Source of the DNA: Nucisporomicrobium flavum
GTDB taxonomy: Bacteria; Actinomycetota; Actinomycetes; Mycobacteriales; Micromonosporaceae
Assembly: GCF_016464385.1 (NCBI RefSeq)
Contig: NZ_JADMLH010000006.1
Coordinates: 124,001 to 188,000, forward strand
Reading direction: 5' to 3'
DNA length: 64,000 nt
The notes beneath the pieces were generated by a model. The model was not told the DNA's origin and searched no databases. It saw nothing but the letters and a program-made list of their open reading frames with translations. The translations under genes and the position numbers were made by a program. Of the stretch, positions 1 through 8,845 are shown one piece after another. The first letter of the stretch is position 1. Each line of letters starts with the position of its first letter.

Positions 1-1695
1 CGGCACGCGATGGCGGTGGCGAAGCACTACGCGCTCAACTCCATGGAGAACGCGCGCTTCACCGTGGACGTGACCGCCGACGACGCCACGCTGCACGAGG
101 TGTACCTGGCGCACTTCCGCCGGGTCGTGGACGAGGGCGTGGCCGGCATCATGACGGCGTACAACTCGGTCAACGGCGAGTGGGCCGGGCAGAACGAGGA
201 CCTCATGGAGGGCGTGCTGCGCCGACGCTGGGGGTTCACCGGCGTCACGGTCTCCGACTTCATCTGGGGCCTGCGCGACGCGGCCACCTCGCTGCGTGCC
301 GGGCTCGACGTCGAGGAGCCGTTCCAGCAGCAGCGCGCCCAGCACCTGGCCACCGACCTGGCCGAGGGGCGCGCCTCGTGGGAGGACGTGGACCGGGCCG
401 CGCGGCGGATCCTGCGTACCCAGATCCACCACTATGCGACCCGCGAGCCGGAGGAGCCGTCGCTCGACGAGGTCTTCGGCGATACGCACCGCGCGCTGGC
501 CCGCGAGGTCGCGGCCCGCAGCATGGTGCTGCTCAAGAACGAGCAGGTGGCGGGGGCGCCGGTGCTGCCGCTGCACCGCGACGCCGTCTCGTCGGTCGCC
601 GTGATCGGCCGGCTGGCGGACCTGCCCAACACCGGCGACCACGGCTCGTCGGACGTCCGCGCGCCCGAGGTCGTCACGCCCCTGCGCGGGCTGACCGAGG
701 CGCTGCCGCACGCCACGATCCGCCACGTCGCCGAGGACTCCCCCGAGGCGGCCGCCGAAGCCGCCCGGGCCAGCGACGTCGCGGTGGTCGTCGTCGGCTA
801 CACGGCGCTGGACGAGGGCGAGTACATCGGCTCGGCCATGTTCGCCGACCCGGCCCTGCTCGCGCTCTTCCCGCCGGCCGACGACAGCCCGGCCGGGCAG
901 GAACTGCTGGGCCGCCTCACCGAGCAGGCCGGGACGGACCTGAGCATCGTCGGCAGCCAGGGCGCCGGCGGGGACCGGGCGAGCCTGCGCCTGCGCCCGG
1001 TCGACGCCGAGATCATCCGCGCGGTCGCGGCGGCGAACCCCCGGACGGTCGTCGCGGTGGTCACCGCCGGCGCCGTGATCACCGAGGAGTGGCGTGACGC
1101 CACGCCGGCGGTGCTGCTGGCCTGGTACTCCGGCTCCGAGGGCGGCCGGGCCCTGGCGGATGTGCTGTTCGGCGAGGTGGACACCGCGGGCCGGCTGCCG
1201 TTCTCCATCCCCACCACCGAGGACCATCTGCCGTTCTTCGACCGCGACGCCACGGCCATCACGTACGACAAGTGGTTCGGTCAGCGCCTGCTGGACCGCG
1301 ACGGGCACCGGGCCGCGTTCCCGCTCGGCTTCGGGCTGTCGTACACGTCGTTCGCGCTGTCCGGCCTGGAGGTGGGCCCGGTCTCCGGCGAGACGTTCGA
1401 CGCGACGGTGACGGTGACCAACACCGGGCCGCGGGACGGACGCCACGTGGTCCAGCTGTACGGGCTGCCCACCGGCGCCGGCGACGACTTCCCGTCCCGG
1501 GTCCTGCTGGGCTTCGCCTCCGTGGCGGTGCCGGCCGGGGAGTCCGTACGGGTCACGGTCCCCGCCTCGGTACGCCCGCTGCAGCGCTGGACCGGCGACG
1601 GCTTCGGCCCGGCGCAGCCGGCGACGATCGAGGCGGCCGCGTACGCGGGAGACCCGGCCGCCGTCACCGCGCCTTCACCGTGGCCCGGCAGATGA
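1..1695 (+). CDS. Glycoside hydrolase family 3 (beta-glucosidase-like), 5'-truncated by the window edge
   Basis: The reading frame is open from base 1, so the start lies upstream. The visible 564 codons cover the end of the GH3 (beta/alpha)8 domain, the alpha/beta sandwich domain and a C-terminal fibronectin-III-like domain. KHYALNS near the visible N-terminus is the GH3 substrate-binding KH motif. The VSDF motif (Asp about 86 codons in) carries the catalytic nucleophile of the family. The C-terminal stretch with GRHVVQLYG is typical FN3-like GH3 sequence. GH3 enzymes release terminal beta-D-glucose, xylose or N-acetylglucosamine; the exact sugar cannot be told here. No signal peptide can be judged because the start is missing. 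The 3' end overlaps the convergent lipoprotein gene by 32 bp. Confidence 0.93.
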   Translation, partial: RHAMAVAKHYALNSMENARFTVDVTADDATLHEVYLAHFRRVVDEGVAGIMTAYNSVNGEWAGQNEDLMEGVLRRRWGFTGVTVSDFIWGLRDAATSLRAGLDVEEPFQQQRAQHLATDLAEGRASWEDVDRAARRILRTQIHHYATREPEEPSLDEVFGDTHRALAREVAARSMVLLKNEQVAGAPVLPLHRDAVSSVAVIGRLADLPNTGDHGSSDVRAPEVVTPLRGLTEALPHATIRHVAEDSPEAAAEAARASDVAVVVVGYTALDEGEYIGSAMFADPALLALFPPADDSPAGQELLGRLTEQAGTDLSIVGSQGAGGDRASLRLRPVDAEIIRAVAAANPRTVVAVVTAGAVITEEWRDATPAVLLAWYSGSEGGRALADVLFGEVDTAGRLPFSIPTTEDHLPFFDRDATAITYDKWFGQRLLDRDGHRAAFPLGFGLSYTSFALSGLEVGPVSGETFDATVTVTNTGPRDGRHVVQLYGLPTGAGDDFPSRVLLGFASVAVPAGESVRVTVPASVRPLQRWTGDGFGPAQPATIEAAAYAGDPAAVTAPSPWPGR

Positions 1696-2029
1696 CCTCC
1701 TTGCCGGGGGCGCCGGTCTGCTTGTCGGCCTCCTCGCCGTCCACGACGATGCGGCAGCCGGCGGCGCCCTTGGCCGGTACGGCGTGCACCTCGAACGTCC
1801 CCTCGGCGATGCTGGCGTGCATCGACGCCGGCAGCTTCTGAGCCGGGAACGTCACGGACGGGGTGCCGCCGGCGTCCACGGGCAGCACCCGGGTGATGTC
1901 GGCGGTCGTACCCGCCTCGCCGGTCACCTCGTAGCTGATCTCGCCGTGCTCGCCGCGGTCGAGGCTGCCGCAACCGCTCGACAGCAGAACCGTCGCACCG
2001 ATGAGGACACCGGCAAGGACACGCTTCAC
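1664..2029 (-). CDS. MmpS-like secreted lipoprotein
   Basis: This 121-residue protein has a type II signal peptide with a lipobox (LLSSGC, Cys20), so it should be a membrane-anchored lipoprotein. The mature part (ISYEVTGEAGTTADIT, later GCRIVVDGEEAD and a second Cys near the end) matches the beta-sandwich pattern of the mycobacterial MmpS family. The two mature cysteines sit where MmpS proteins form a disulfide. MmpS proteins assist MmpL transporters, but no MmpL gene is in the window, and classical MmpS proteins use a transmembrane anchor rather than a lipid. The GTG start at 2029 has a GAGGAG ribosome site just upstream. It is convergent with the GH3 gene and overlaps it. Family assignment is from pattern, function unknown. 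Confidence 0.8.
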   Translation of the reverse strand: MKRVLAGVLIGATVLLSSGCGSLDRGEHGEISYEVTGEAGTTADITRVLPVDAGGTPSVTFPAQKLPASMHASIAEGTFEVHAVPAKGAAGCRIVVDGEEADKQTGAPGKEVICRATVKAR

Positions 2030-2171
2030 GTCTGACTCCTCGAACCTGGGGAGGCACCGGGACGGGCCCCCTCGCGGAGACAGACGCTCTCAGCCGGGAG
2101 GTGCCGCCCGGATCGGCCGCGAGGAAGATTCCGGCGGCCTCCCGGATCGGCCGATCGGCCACCGGCGACGC

Positions 2172-3182
2172 TCAGGCGTCCGGCGACAGCGCCGCGACCA
2201 GGGCGGCGACCGGACCCGGGCGGGCCGACGCGAAGCCCGTGCCCGCCCAGAGGTTCAGCGCCCCGGCGTCGCCCGCCTTCGCGGCCGCCGCGCGGATCGG
2301 CGCGGTCAGGTGGTGGATCGCCGGGTAGCCGATCGGGGCGGCCGCCGAGTAGGCGTCGGTGAAACGGTTGCGCAGGCCGCGGGCCGGTTGGCCGGTGAAC
2401 GCCCGGGTCACGACGGTCTCGCGGTGGGCGCCCGGGCGGATCGCGCGGCGGTGGGCGTCGCGGGTGCCGGCCTCGTCGGCCAGCAGGAACGCGGTGCCGC
2501 ACTGCACGGCCGCCGCGCCGGCCGCGAGGAGGTCGCGTACGTCGGCGGCCGACGCCACTCCCCCGGCCGCGACGATCGGTAGGTCACTCACGGCCTGCAC
2601 ACCGCGGAGCACCTCGGGCGCGGTCGTGGCGCCTCGGTAGCCTGCCGGGTCCGTGGTGGCCGAGTGGCCGCCCGCCGTGCCGGCCTGAGCGATCAGCGCG
2701 TCCGGCCCGGCGGCCGCCGCCCGGTGCGCCTCGCCGGGGCCGGTCACCGTGATGAGGACGGCACATCCCGCCGCCTGGAGCGCCCGCACGACCGGTTCCG
2801 GGGGTACGCCGAAGGTGAAGCTGACCAGCGGTACGGCGTACGCGACAGCCAGCTCCACCTTGTCGGAGAAGTGGTCGTCGTCGCGCAGCCGGAGCGCGGG
2901 CAGCTCCACGCCGTACCGGTCGGCCTCGGGCTGCAGCAGCGCCCGGTACCGCTCCAGCGGCTCGACGTCGGCGGGCGGCGGGACCGGGACGAAGATGTTC
3001 AGCCCGTACGGCGTCCCGGCACCGCGTACGGTCCGGAGCTCGTCCTCCACGGCGGCGGGTGTCTTGTAGCCGGCGGCGAGGAACGCGGTGGCGCCGGCCC
3101 GGGAGGCCGCGGTGACCAGGGCAGGAGTGGAGGGGCCGCCGGCCATCGGGGCGACGACCAGGGGACGGATCGGCTCGCGCAT
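2172..3182 (-). CDS. Nitronate monooxygenase (2-nitropropane dioxygenase family)
   Basis: This 336-residue FMN-dependent TIM-barrel enzyme oxidises alkyl nitronates. The family detoxifies propionate-3-nitronate and related nitro compounds. The N-terminus VVAPMAGG, the central AGGHSA (the position of the catalytic His in class I enzymes) and the phosphate-binding AAGGVASAADV plus GTAFL near the C-terminal half are all family signatures. Length is normal. It is flanked by an MmpS-like lipoprotein (downstream) and a small membrane protein 22 bp upstream on the same strand, so it may be cotranscribed with the latter. A related fate (enoyl reductase FabK-like) is possible, because the two families share the fold. 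Confidence 0.9.
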   Translation of the reverse strand: MREPIRPLVVAPMAGGPSTPALVTAASRAGATAFLAAGYKTPAAVEDELRTVRGAGTPYGLNIFVPVPPPADVEPLERYRALLQPEADRYGVELPALRLRDDDHFSDKVELAVAYAVPLVSFTFGVPPEPVVRALQAAGCAVLITVTGPGEAHRAAAAGPDALIAQAGTAGGHSATTDPAGYRGATTAPEVLRGVQAVSDLPIVAAGGVASAADVRDLLAAGAAAVQCGTAFLLADEAGTRDAHRRAIRPGAHRETVVTRAFTGQPARGLRNRFTDAYSAAAPIGYPAIHHLTAPIRAAAAKAGDAGALNLWAGTGFASARPGPVAALVAALSPDA

Positions 3183-3204
3183 GCCCCGATCCTCCCCCGG
3201 ATGC

Positions 3205-3441
3205 TCAGCTCCCGGGCCGGCGCGCCCCGCGGTAGCCGCGGCCGATCAGCCAGTGGCCGCCGGCGTACAGGCCTACCGCGCCCGCCACCAGCGCGACCTG
3301 CACGTACCAGTGCCGCAGCGGCCCGTCCGAGAACTTGCCGGCCAGGACCAGGCCCTTCACCACCAGCGCCGCCAGGAGCAGGACCGCACCCTCGGCGATG
3401 TACCCGCGGTGAGCCCTCTTCTGCTTCTCGATGTCGTCCAT
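3205..3441 (-). CDS. Small two-helix membrane protein
   Basis: This 78-residue protein has a charged N-terminus (MDDIEKQKRAHRG) and two hydrophobic segments at about residues 15-34 and 45-63, ending in a basic tail. It looks like a small integral membrane protein with both ends in the cytoplasm. It lies 22 bp upstream of the nitronate monooxygenase on the same strand. I do not recognise a named family; similar small proteins are common in actinomycetes. Confidence 0.75.
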   Translation of the reverse strand: MDDIEKQKRAHRGYIAEGAVLLLAALVVKGLVLAGKFSDGPLRHWYVQVALVAGAVGLYAGGHWLIGRGYRGARRPGS

Positions 3442-3535
3442 GGCATCGATGATCGGGGTTCCGTCGCGGCGCCCGCATCGGCCCGGGGTCGGGCTCCGCG
3501 GCCGCCGGACCCTGAACCGGGGATATAGCCGCCCG

Positions 3536-4705
3536 TCAGCTGTCGGCGATCCAGGAGGGGTTGGCCTGCAGGAACGCCGGCACGGTGTCGTCCTTGACCG
3601 ACTGCAGCAGCTCCATCGTCGTGTCGCTGAGCACCTCGACGCTGCCGATGCCGGGCACCGACTCGCTGTTGAACTTGCCGTCGTTGGTCTTGATGGTGAT
3701 GAGGTCGTCCGGGTTGGTGTTGCGCATCGCGAACGCCCAGTCCTCCAGCGAGATGCCGCCGCTGTCGACCGTCATGGTCTTCCCGATGGCGGTGATCAGC
3801 TTCGGCAGCTTCGTCGGCGAGTTGAAGCCGTCGTGCACGGCCTGCTTGAGGATCGCCTTCAGCAGCTGCTGCTGGTGGCGCTGCCGGCCGTAGTCGGAGT
3901 CCCGGTTGCCCAGCAGGTCGCGCTGGCGGGCGAAGTCCAGGGCCTCCACCGGGGTGAGGCAGTGGTTGCCCTTCTTGTAGAAGTTGGCGGTCACGCCGGG
4001 CACCTTGCGCGGGTTCAGGCCGGCCGCGTCGGTCTTGTACGGCACCGCCTGCTTCCCGTCGGCGGTGTGCCCGATGTGGATCGAGGTGACGTCCTCGTCG
4101 ACGTACATGCAGACCTTGCCGAGGACGTTGACGACGTCCTTGAAGCCGGTGAAGTCGATGATCGCGCCGGCGTCCGGGGTGATGCCGGTGAGCCGCTTGA
4201 CGGTCAGCGCGAGCAGCTCGAAGCCGTGCGCCTCGGCCTCCTTGCCCTCGAGCCCGCGACTGCCGAACGAGAAGGCGGAGTTGATCTTGTTCTTGCCGCC
4301 CCGGTACGCCTGCTTGCCGTTGTCGTACGCGGGGATGTCGACGTAGCTGTCCCGGGGCAGCGACACCAGGTACGCGCGCGAGTGGTCCTTCGGCAGGTGC
4401 AGCAGGATGATCGAGTCCGACCGGCTCGGCTCCTTGTTCTTCCAGCTCGGCCGGGTGTCGAGCCCGACGAGCAGGATGTTCTTGGCGCCCTTGATGTCCT
4501 TGTGGCCGGAGCCGCCCGCGCCGCCGATCAGGTTCTCCTGGGCGACCGCGCCGGTGGCGGAGCTGAGCACCAGGTTGGCCCCGACGAGCGAGCCCCCGCT
4601 GAGCACCATCAGCACCACGCCGACGATGAGCAGCCACCGGGCCCACGACGGGGAGCGGCGGCCGGCACGCGCGGTCTTCCTCAAGTCTGTCCCTCCGGCC
4701 CTCAC
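3536..4705 (-). CDS. LytR-CpsA-Psr (LCP) family cell-wall glycopolymer ligase
   Basis: LCP enzymes transfer undecaprenyl-linked glycopolymers (teichoic acids, arabinogalactan and the like) onto peptidoglycan at the outer membrane face. The protein (389 residues from GTG 4705) has a short basic cytosolic tail, one transmembrane helix at about residues 23-47, then the LCP domain. Visible signatures are DSIILLHLPKD, VSLPRDSYVDIP with the conserved Arg-Asp, the INSAFSFG stretch and the RQR...DYGRQRHQQQ motif that binds the lipid pyrophosphate. An in-frame TTG at 4684 has a much better ribosome site (GGAGGGAC) than GTG 4705 and may be the true start. A 10-bp palindrome TGACGCGTCA (4711-4720) precedes it. 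Divergent from the haloperoxidase-like gene. Confidence 0.93.
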   Translation of the reverse strand: MRAGGTDLRKTARAGRRSPSWARWLLIVGVVLMVLSGGSLVGANLVLSSATGAVAQENLIGGAGGSGHKDIKGAKNILLVGLDTRPSWKNKEPSRSDSIILLHLPKDHSRAYLVSLPRDSYVDIPAYDNGKQAYRGGKNKINSAFSFGSRGLEGKEAEAHGFELLALTVKRLTGITPDAGAIIDFTGFKDVVNVLGKVCMYVDEDVTSIHIGHTADGKQAVPYKTDAAGLNPRKVPGVTANFYKKGNHCLTPVEALDFARQRDLLGNRDSDYGRQRHQQQLLKAILKQAVHDGFNSPTKLPKLITAIGKTMTVDSGGISLEDWAFAMRNTNPDDLITIKTNDGKFNSESVPGIGSVEVLSDTTMELLQSVKDDTVPAFLQANPSWIADS

Positions 4706-4881
4706 ACCTGTGACGCGTCAGACGTGCCGCCTCGGCGGCGGGCGGAATGGTAGCTCACGATCCTGAACATCTGTGAAGCCGCTGTTCTGAGCTCTTTACA
4801 GCATCGCCGCGGCCGTTGACCCGTACCGCCCGATCGATCGATGCTTGTCCGCATCTCCTATCGGTGAAGAAGGGTTCAGCG

Positions 4882-6135
4882 ATGATCGTTCGACCTCCCG
4901 GCCTGCGCCGGGCCGGCGCCGCGCTGCTCGGCGCCGTGACGGTGGCGGCCCTGGGCGCCGCCACCCCCGGCACCGCGGCCGGCGCGGCGCCCGACTCCGT
5001 GCTCACCTGGTACGACGCCACCGCCGACGCCGTGGCCACGGCCGGGGCCCCGACGCAGGTGACCAACAACCGGACGTGGGCGATCGCGTGGCTCGGGGCC
5101 GCCCGGGCGCAGGCCGGCTCCCCCTCGCCCGTCTACCAGCGCGCCGCCCTGGCCGGTGCCGTCCACCGGGCCATCGTCACGCTCCTGCCGGCGCGGGCCG
5201 CCGCGGCCGACGACGTGCTTGCCGCCGACCTCGCCACCATCCCGGCCGGGCGGTCCCGTACCAGCGGCCTCGACGCCGGCCGCGCGGCGGTGGACCGGCT
5301 GATCGCCGCCCGCACCGGCGACGGGCTCGACCCCGCCTCCGTGAACGCGGCGTACCCGCAGCCCGCCGCCGCGCCCGGCGTCTGGCAGCCCACGCCGCCG
5401 GCGTACGCCCCGGCGGCCCAGTACGGCAACCGCACCGCCCGCCCGTTCCTGCTGCGCAACGCCGCCCAGTTCCGGCCCGGCCCGCCGCCCGCGCTCGGCT
5501 CGGCGCGCTACCGGGCCGACCTGGCGGAGGTGCGGGCGTACGGCGCCGCCGACAGCACCGTGCGCACCCCGGCCCAGACGGACACGGCCACCTTCTGGCT
5601 CGGCTCGTCGCTGACCCTGTACACGCCGATCCTGCGCGCCGCGGTCGAGCAGCTGCCCGGATCGCCGGCCCGGCGCACCCGGCTGATCGCCCTGTTCCAC
5701 GTCGCAGTCGTGGACACCCAGATCGCGACCTCCGACGCCAAGTACGCCTACCAGCGCTGGCGCCCCGTCACCGCGATCCGCAACGCCGACGTGGACGGCG
5801 ATCCCGTCACCGAGGCCGACCCGCAGTGGCTGCCGCTGCACGTCACTCCCGCGCACCCCGACTACCCGAGCGGGCACAACACGTACGCCGGCGCCGCCGA
5901 GGGCATCCTCACGGCGCTCGCCGGGCCGGTCGCGCGGGCACCGTACACGATCGGCAGCCCGAGCGCGCCCGGCGTGACCCGCACCTACACCGACTGGCAC
6001 CAGCCCGGCCGGGAGAACGTCGACGCCCGGGTGTGGTCGGGCATCCACACGCGCAGCGCCGACGAGGCCGGCATCCGGCTGGGCCGCGACGTCGCGGCGT
6101 ACGCGCTCGCCCACGCCGGCGACCTCCTGCGCTGA
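4882..6135 (+). CDS. Secreted vanadium-dependent haloperoxidase / PAP2-type acid phosphatase family protein
   Basis: From ATG 4882 (ribosome site GAAGAAGGG seven bases upstream) the protein has 417 residues with a Sec signal peptide (RRAGAALLGAVTVAALGAA) cut near TAAGAAP. The C-terminal half has the three PAP2/haloperoxidase motifs: KYAYQRWRPVTAIR, the PSGHNTYAG core and GIHTRSADEAG with the last histidine. In this superfamily these residues bind phosphate or vanadate. Whether it halogenates or dephosphorylates cannot be decided by eye. Earlier in-frame starts exist (4816, and GTG 4864) but lack a good ribosome site. The lipid kinase begins 63 bp downstream on the same strand, so a lipid-linked role is possible. 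Confidence 0.87.
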   Translation: MIVRPPGLRRAGAALLGAVTVAALGAATPGTAAGAAPDSVLTWYDATADAVATAGAPTQVTNNRTWAIAWLGAARAQAGSPSPVYQRAALAGAVHRAIVTLLPARAAAADDVLAADLATIPAGRSRTSGLDAGRAAVDRLIAARTGDGLDPASVNAAYPQPAAAPGVWQPTPPAYAPAAQYGNRTARPFLLRNAAQFRPGPPPALGSARYRADLAEVRAYGAADSTVRTPAQTDTATFWLGSSLTLYTPILRAAVEQLPGSPARRTRLIALFHVAVVDTQIATSDAKYAYQRWRPVTAIRNADVDGDPVTEADPQWLPLHVTPAHPDYPSGHNTYAGAAEGILTALAGPVARAPYTIGSPSAPGVTRTYTDWHQPGRENVDARVWSGIHTRSADEAGIRLGRDVAAYALAHAGDLLR

Positions 6136-6198
6136 GCCGGGCGACGTGCCGGGCCCGGCGGCGGCACCCACTGCCCCGGGCCCGGTACCCTCGGCGCG

Positions 6199-7128
6199 AT
6201 GCGGACGAAGCAGCAGCTCACCGAGGACATCCGGACCGGACGGCGGGCGGCCCTGGTGGTCAACGCGCACTCGCGGCGCGGCGGCCGGCTGCACGACGAC
6301 GCCCGTGCGCGGCTGCTCGCGGCCGGGTTCACGCTGCTCGGCGACTATCCCGCCGCGCGGCCCGGCGAGCTCGAGGAGAGCCTGGAGGCCGCGATCGGGC
6401 TGGGACCCGACCTGCTCGTCGCCGGCGGCGGGGACGGCACGATCAGCACCGCCGCCCGGATGCTGGCGCACCGCGACATCGCGCTCGGGCTGCTGCCGCT
6501 GGGCACGACCAACAACTTCGCGCGTACGGTCGGGGTCCCGCTCAGCCTCGACGCGGCGGTGGCCACGCTCACCGAGGGCGCGGTCGTCGACGTCGACCTG
6601 GGCCTCGCGGGCGACCTGGCGTTCACCAACCACGTCGGCGTGGGCCTGTCCGCCGACGTCATGACCAACGCGCCGCGCCGCCTGAAGCGCCTCGCCGGGC
6701 GGTACGCGTACCCGGTGACGGCCCTCGCCCTGCTGGCCCGGCACCGCCCGCTGCGGGCCCGGGTGCGCGCCGCCGGCCGCGAGCACGAGTTCCTGACCCA
6801 CCAGCTGTACGTGGCCAACGGTGGTTTCCACGCGGGCCGCCCGATCACCGCGGACGCCGACGCGGACGACCGGCTGCTCGTGGCGTACCCGGTGGGCGAC
6901 GGCACCCGGCGCGGGCTGCTGCGCGAGACGGCCCGCAACACGGCGACCGGGCACCGCCGCACGCTGCGCGACGAGCCGTTCCTCGCGGTCGGCGAACTGT
7001 GGCTGGAGACGGACCGCCCGGCGAGGGTCGAGGTCGACGGCGAACCGTGCGGCCGCACCCCCGTCCGGATCGCCGTCGACCCCAACGCCCTGCGCATCAT
7101 GGCGCCGCCCGGCACGGTCGACCGCTGA
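6199..7128 (+). CDS. Diacylglycerol kinase family lipid kinase
   Basis: This 309-residue soluble enzyme belongs to the DagK/YegS/sphingosine-kinase fold and should phosphorylate a diacylglycerol-like or other lipid with ATP at the membrane. The N-terminal domain has the nucleotide-binding GGGDGT motif and the GTTNNFAR motif. The C-terminal beta-sandwich ends with the family's EVDGEP(C)GRTPV segment. It follows the secreted PAP2/haloperoxidase-like gene by 63 bp. Kinase and phosphatase acting on lipids side by side would be a sensible pair, but this is inference. Confidence 0.9.
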   Translation: MRTKQQLTEDIRTGRRAALVVNAHSRRGGRLHDDARARLLAAGFTLLGDYPAARPGELEESLEAAIGLGPDLLVAGGGDGTISTAARMLAHRDIALGLLPLGTTNNFARTVGVPLSLDAAVATLTEGAVVDVDLGLAGDLAFTNHVGVGLSADVMTNAPRRLKRLAGRYAYPVTALALLARHRPLRARVRAAGREHEFLTHQLYVANGGFHAGRPITADADADDRLLVAYPVGDGTRRGLLRETARNTATGHRRTLRDEPFLAVGELWLETDRPARVEVDGEPCGRTPVRIAVDPNALRIMAPPGTVDR

Positions 7129-7198
7129 CCCCTCGCCGGCGCAGAACGAGGACGGCCTCGACCTGAGCGACCCGGACGGCCCGGCGCCCGCGGCGGAT

Positions 7199-7375
7199 TC
7201 AGCGGCCGATCTTCAGGACCCCGTCCCAGTTGGTGCCGGCTTCCAGGACCCCGTCCCAGTTGGTGCCGGCGCGGGCCGGCTCGGCACCGGCGGAAGCCGA
7301 CGCGATGGCGGCCGCCCCCACGGCGATGGCGGCTGCGGCGAGGAGAGTCACGGCACGGCGAAGAGATGGACGCAT
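7199..7375 (-). CDS. Secreted 58-residue peptide with tandem decapeptide repeat (GTNWDGVL-EA / GTNWDGVL-KI)
   Basis: Read directly between the flanking genes: ATG at 7375 preceded five bases upstream by GGAAGGAA, stop TGA at 7199. The product starts MRPSLRRAVTLLAAAA, a basic tip followed by an alanine-rich hydrophobic core typical of a Sec signal. It has several possible signal-peptidase sites (after ASA, AGA or ARA). After ARA it consists only of GTNWDGVLEA, then GTNWDGVLKI, then GR. The repeat is exact in DNA over 27 bp with a 30-bp period. It starts 16 bp after the stop of the secreted flavin oxidase on the same strand, so the two are almost certainly cotranscribed. I recognise no family. 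It could be a secreted signalling or modified peptide (RiPP-like), or a small cell-surface protein. Confidence 0.72.
   Translation of the reverse strand: MRPSLRRAVTLLAAAAIAVGAAAIASASAGAEPARAGTNWDGVLEAGTNWDGVLKIGR
7214..7270. repeat. Two-copy 30-bp tandem repeat inside the small peptide gene
   Basis: Bases 7214-7240 are identical to 7244-7270 (27 of 27), giving a 30-bp period that equals ten codons. The repeat encodes the duplicated GTNWDGVL segment. Identity at synonymous positions suggests a recent duplication or ongoing repeat expansion and contraction. Confidence 0.95.
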
Positions 7376-7391
7376 GGTGGTTCCTTCCGGC

Positions 7392-8807
7392 TCAGGCGGC
7401 TATCGATGGGAGGAGGGTCTCCGCGCCGGCCCAGATACGGCTCGAGTTGTGCGAGTGGAAGGCCGCGCTGGAGTAGTACGTGTTGTTGTGGCCCTGCAGC
7501 GCGTTGAGCCGGCGGTAGAAGCCGCCCGCGATCGCCTCCGGGCTCACGTGCAGCTCGAACGGGGCGTGGCCGGCGAACACCTCGAGCTCCTCGAAGCGGA
7601 CCGGGTAGGTGCCCGCGCGGGCGAGGCGTTCGATCCCGGCGCGGATGTCGCGGCGGACCTGGGCCTCGGGCAGCGGCTTCGGGCTGCCGTACTTGACGTT
7701 GTAGAGGCCGGGGATGCCGGTCGGGTTGAGTCCGTACAGGCCGGGCAGCGGCGGCAGGTTGTACGGCGTGTCCGCGGCGACGTTCTCGATGCTGAGGCCC
7801 TCGGGGAGCCCGGACAGCCGGGCCACCCCGGTGTAGTAGGCGCCGCTGACGAACTGGCCGAACACCGACCGCTCGGTGGCGTCCAGGTCGAAGCCGGCGA
7901 AATTGCGCAGCAGGGGCGGGCAGGTCACGACCAGCTTGCGGGCCACGACGAGGCGCAGGCCCTCCGGCGTGGCGACGAGCACGCGGACGCCGCGCCCGGA
8001 GCGGTCGACGCGGAGCACGTGCGACTCGAGCAGGACGTCGTCGCCGAGGTGGGCGGTGGCGCGCTCGTACAGCAGGCTGTTGTCGTGGGCCGCGGTGGTG
8101 AGGAACGAGCGGGCCATGATGTTGCGGAGCACGCCCTGGCCGAAGAGGTTGATGGCGTAGAGCGCGGGCAGGCCCAGGAGGTCGCCGACGCCCTGGCCGT
8201 AGTTGAACACGAGCGGCACGACCGAGCCGAGGTCGTACTTCTGCACGAAGTCGGCGAACGGTGCCGCGAGCTCGTGCGGCACGGGGTCGGGCAGGTCGAT
8301 GACGGTGTCGATGGGCCCGTACCGGCTGATGAGGTCGGCATAGGTCGGGAGCGCGGTGGGGGCCGGCGGCGTGTAGGCCACCGGACGGCCGGTGCGGAAG
8401 TCGACGAAGGCGGGGTCGCCGCCGAACCCGCCGAGCGCGGTCAGCTCCAGCCCGAAGCGGCCGAAGTGGCGGTGCACCAGCGGGTCGTCCTCGACGACGA
8501 CCACTCCGATGTCGACCGTGCCGCCGGTGGCCGGGTCGTGGTACGTCTCGGTGTGCCCGCCCAGCCGGTCCTTCGCCTCCACCACGACGGCGCTGCGGCC
8601 GAGGTCGCCGAGGCGCACGGCCACGTACGTGCCGGCCGAGCCACCGCCGATCACGCAGACGTCGCGGCGTAGCACGTGGGCGTCGGGGATGCCGGCGGCG
8701 AGGCCGGTGACCGCCCGCGCCGCGGCCGGCGAGGTCACGGAGGCGGCGACGGATCCGGCCGCCGTCGCCCCCATCAGGGTGAGCATCCGCTTCCGGGTGA
8801 TTCCCAC
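7392..8807 (-). CDS. Secreted FAD-dependent amine-oxidase-like oxidoreductase
   Basis: This 471-residue protein has an N-terminal export signal (TRKRMLTLMGATAAG, Tat-like but without a perfect RR pair) followed by a dinucleotide-binding fold: VIGGGSAGTYVAVRL and then RLGGHTETY. This is the flavin amine oxidase/phytoene-dehydrogenase-like arrangement. The C-terminus closes with a second FAD-contacting region. Substrate is unknown. The GTG start at 8807 has GAGAGGGA upstream. Directly downstream, 16 bp after its stop, lies the repeat-peptide gene, so the oxidase may act on that peptide or share its extracellular task. A TTGACA element and a perfect palindrome precede the gene (8861-8880). Confidence 0.86.
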   Translation of the reverse strand: MGITRKRMLTLMGATAAGSVAASVTSPAAARAVTGLAAGIPDAHVLRRDVCVIGGGSAGTYVAVRLGDLGRSAVVVEAKDRLGGHTETYHDPATGGTVDIGVVVVEDDPLVHRHFGRFGLELTALGGFGGDPAFVDFRTGRPVAYTPPAPTALPTYADLISRYGPIDTVIDLPDPVPHELAAPFADFVQKYDLGSVVPLVFNYGQGVGDLLGLPALYAINLFGQGVLRNIMARSFLTTAAHDNSLLYERATAHLGDDVLLESHVLRVDRSGRGVRVLVATPEGLRLVVARKLVVTCPPLLRNFAGFDLDATERSVFGQFVSGAYYTGVARLSGLPEGLSIENVAADTPYNLPPLPGLYGLNPTGIPGLYNVKYGSPKPLPEAQVRRDIRAGIERLARAGTYPVRFEELEVFAGHAPFELHVSPEAIAGGFYRRLNALQGHNNTYYSSAAFHSHNSSRIWAGAETLLPSIAA

Positions 8808-8845
8808 GGCAGTTCCCTCTCGGCGGTGGACGGGTCGATCAGCCC

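Noticed and set aside
2145..2156. Palindrome GATCGGCCGATC after the nitronate monooxygenase gene
   Set aside because: Short, all made of common GC-rich words, no U-tract and no repeat elsewhere nearby; could be a weak terminator but not supportable.
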